Positions 61,476-64,000 of a stretch of DNA of 64,000 bases are shown in pieces. The notes below the pieces were generated by a model. The model did not search any database and was not told the origin of the DNA. It saw only the letters and a list, made by a program, of their open reading frames with translations. Made by a program: the position numbers and the translations under genes. The first letter of the stretch is position 1. The number at the start of each line of letters is the position of its first letter. Source of the stretch: Thamnaconus septentrionalis (taxonomy: Eukaryota > Chordata > Actinopteri > Tetraodontiformes > Monacanthidae); contig CM020507.1 in the NCBI GenBank assembly GCA_009823395.1, forward strand, positions 6,222,501 to 6,286,500, written 5' to 3'.

Positions 61476-63012
61476 ACTGGGCTGCTAATGTGGTAATCAC
61501 ACAGTGCCAGAGTGGGAGCTCCTCTCTGGCAGTGGAAGAGATAAGATCTTAGTATTTTAAACATTAATTATCATCCACTTACCACTGTAATCAGGCCATT
61601 AATCCAGATAAATCCCATGGCTAATCCTGCTTTTTGGACTCAGACTAATTATCTCAACATGGAGCTAAAGAAAAACACCCATGTCACGCTCAGATGTGTC
61701 CGACTAACGTCACCTCTCCTTGCTTTTAGGGATTTTCCCTGTCATGCATCAAAAAAATACAACAAGCAGCCACGTTTTTCTGACAGCGTGTTCAAAAAGA
61801 TCAGCGTTTCCACAGTAACTAACAGATTAGTGGTTATTTTTAGGATTATTGTAATCCTGTTACATGTGTAATCCCTGACTCCCAAACTCTCCAGTGAGTG
61901 AAAAAAAACCCTCGGTGGGACAAAGATGCAGGAGAAGAAATTGTCAACAGGGATGTGACTCTGATGAGAAAGAAATTCAGAAATAAAGAAATAAGAAATA
62001 AAGTCTTTTAAAAGTCAAAAGGTTGTCGGAGACTCTTGCCAAATAATGGAGATGAAACAAGTTCTGGATGTCAAGAAAACTGAGCATCTGACACTCCTCA
62101 AGAGGCGACGGGAGAGAAAATGATCTCTAATGTTTTTGGGTGGATCTTCATCATCAACGGCTGAGCACCCACACCCCCCCCTCATTACCCACCCCACCCA
62201 CTGCCCCACCCCTGAACCTCAACCAACCCCTCCACTGGTTGGTGTTCTCCACCTGGTGTCTGTTCTAGTCTCCATCTGATCGATGCCGTCGATGAGAGTG
62301 AAGCTTCCTCAGGACGGAGCAGTGTTTCTGAGAGTCCATCCTCTTCTCCTCCATCCTCCTCCGTCCTCAGTTCTCAGTCAATAGCCGGCCAGTGGCCAAT
62401 GATGGTGCAGATGTATTGATTTCCCTCGGCGGCGCCCCCTGCTGGCCTCCATGGTGCGCTCCAGCTCCCCGAAATTTAAACTCCAGGTGTCAGTTTGGCC
62501 TCACAGGCGCCTTCATCATCTCTCTGTTTACTCCCTTATCTCGTGCAAGGATCCATAAAAAAATATATTGCAGAATGTCATTCGCCAGGGGGGAGGGTCA
62601 GGGGGGCGTTGTTAAGGGTGGGGGACGTTAAGGAGAGGGAGGTGGAGCTGCCGGGCATGTCTTCTGCTCCCGCCAGTAAGTAACGAGCTACACCTGTTAA
62701 ATCAATAAAACAAAAGGTAAGCGGACAAATAAAACAACTTGAAGGATTTAATTTTGTCCAACCTTTAAAAAAAATAAAACAAAATAAATCCCGGTCCCGA
62801 GATATACACAGAGACACTGGAGGAAAAACACTGCTGACATTTTCATATCGATCATGGCTTAAAAATGCAACAGTACCTGTTGATTCATTATTCAAAAAGG
62901 GGCAGTTAATAATTGACACTAATGGAATCTGATCTGGACGCTGAGGCTAGTTAGCCTGGAGCTCCTGCTGCTGCCTGGACTCTGGAGGCTTGTACACAAC
63001 AGCTTTCTCAAT

Positions 63013-63375
63013 CAGGGGTGGTCCAACTGTTTGACTGGTGGGCCACAGTGGGTTTCAAAATGTGTCAGAGGGGCCGGAGCAGCAACAGATGGATGAAGTG
63101 TTTTGGTGAGTCACCACATAAGAAGAAATAATCTATCAAGGGATATGGAGAAAATATGTTGCTTTCATGTCAAATGAAAATGAACCAAAGCAAAGTTGCA
63201 ACCAAATCAGTGTCTTTGAAGCCACACGGTGTTTAGCTCTTTATTGAAATGACTCTGAAAACACTGGAAACATGGAGGAAATACAGCTTTTAATGACTGA
63301 CTGATTGTTAATATAATTTCTTCAAGTCAGTCAGATCAAAAAGTTTCATGGCTGGCTGTAGTTTGCCCACGCCAT
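63013..63375 (+). mobile_element. hAT-like MITE family A, near full-length copy
   Basis: Left end CAGGGGTGGTCCAACT, right end AGTTTGCCCACGCCATG. It shares long blocks with the 53022 copy (GAACCAAAGCAAAGTTGCAA, CCAAATCAGTG, GTGTTTAGCTCTTTATTGAA). It is about 30 bp longer than that copy. No clear target duplication was seen. Confidence 0.82.
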
Positions 63376-63636
63376 GGTCTAAAGCTTCAGAAATAACTGC
63401 TCTAGAAAAGTTCTGTTGACTGTTTTCTTCTGCTGCTGCATTGTCTGCGTTCTGTTGACTGATTCTCTTGATATTCCTGCCCACCTGACTTCAACACCAC
63501 CGTCCTGGTCACGATACCAGCCAGCGTGTTCACACCAGTGTTTCACGCCACAGAATCCTGTGTCTCTCTTTGCTCCCTTTTCTCCTCTTTTCTCTCCCCC
63601 GTGACTTTGTTCTGCTCTCCCTCCCTCCATCTCCAG

Positions 63637-63805
63637 ACCCCCTGTCGAGGACATCCAGACGGTGCTGAGCCCGGTGGTGAGCTGCGGACCCCCAGGAGCC
63701 CTGCTGACCAGGCCCCTCATCCTCACTATGCACCACTGCTGTGACAACGTCCAGGAGGACTGGCTGCTCCAGCTGAAGAACCAGCTGCTCCCAGGAGACT
63801 GGGAG
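63637..63805 (+). CDS. unc5c: unc5c exon 12: ZU5 domain, continues beyond window
   Basis: A completes Arg. Then [40 protein letters not shown] and [16 protein letters not shown]. This is the middle of the ZU5 domain; SCGPPG, LLTRP and MHHC are hallmark UNC5 strings and favour UNC5C. HHCCDN has an extra Cys where remembered human UNC5C has HHCAD. The exon ends on a full Glu codon at GTGAGG (169 nt). The remaining ZU5, UPA and death-domain exons must lie to the right of the window. Confidence 0.96.
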
Positions 63806-64000
63806 GTGAGGAGCATGCTGGGAGATCAACTATCCTCTGCTTTTTACCCTGTTCCTCTAAGAATAGGAGGAACAGGGATACCTCCACCTCCAACTGCACC
63901 ACCTCCACCTCCATATCCACCTTCCCCACCTCCATCACCACCTCGACCCACTGGTGGAGCTCTATAATCCACCTGCAGACAGCAGAACCTCCTGAATTAT
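63806..64000 (+). other. start of intron 12
   Basis: After GTGAGG, a CCACCTCCACCTCC-type tract spans about 63878-63955. Nothing coding was recognised before the window ends. Confidence 0.85.

Larger units (their letters stand above)
61233..63636 (+). other. intron 11 (2.4 kb)
   Basis: Contains a degenerate minisatellite at 61330-61475, a C-rich tract near 62168-62215, a G-rich tract at 62587-62625 and a full-length family A MITE at 63013-63375. The acceptor is CATCTCCAG. Confidence 0.85.

Overview
The window is vertebrate genomic DNA, almost certainly from a ray-finned (percomorph-type) teleost. It consists of short GT-AG exons separated by kilobase introns crowded with (CA)n/(GT)n, (CT)n and CTG arrays, plus fish-type non-autonomous transposon copies and SINE-like elements. 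I see one gene. It lies on the + strand and runs off both ends: the netrin receptor unc5c. Paralog assignment rests on remembered vertebrate UNC5A/B/C/D sequences. The text resembles UNC5C throughout, for example [70 protein letters not shown] and [12 protein letters not shown]. No database search was possible.

Layout: exon 2 (1-240, first half of Ig1); exon 3 (6934-7077, rest of Ig1); exon 4 (16791-16894, start of Ig2); a 22.7-kb intron; exon 5 (39570-39750, rest of Ig2); exon 6 (43176-43343, first TSP1); exon 7 (43712-43876, second TSP1); a likely 60-nt cassette exon 7a (49037-49096, juxtamembrane insert); exon 8 (54906-55096, transmembrane helix); exon 9 (59273-59490) and exon 10 (60591-60726), both cytoplasmic linker; exon 11 (61145-61232) and exon 12 (63637-63805), the start of ZU5. 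Numbering assumes one upstream signal-peptide exon. The rest of ZU5, the UPA domain and the death domain lie beyond the right edge. All intron phases agree with one continuous reading frame except within exon 8.

Two gene-level observations stand out. First, exon 8 lacks one base near 55048 relative to the conserved frame, just after a DIID caspase-type motif. As written, the receptor would stop at 59300 with its membrane anchor but no ZU5 or death domain; this may be an assembly error or a real null allele. Second, the 60-nt, phase-preserving exon 7a resembles the alternatively spliced juxtamembrane insert known in mammalian UNC5C.

The introns contain no second gene that I can support. They hold long dinucleotide arrays, five CTG/CAG arrays, a roughly 30-unit TTC array, two higher-order minisatellites, a hAT-like MITE family with at least six recognisable copies, a second hAT-like element with degenerate 8-bp target duplications, a tRNA-headed SINE, a dispersed element ending in (GGAT)n, and a perfect 27-bp hairpin. 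Several repeat-poor blocks rich in TAAT-type sites look like conserved regulatory DNA, but that needs an alignment.
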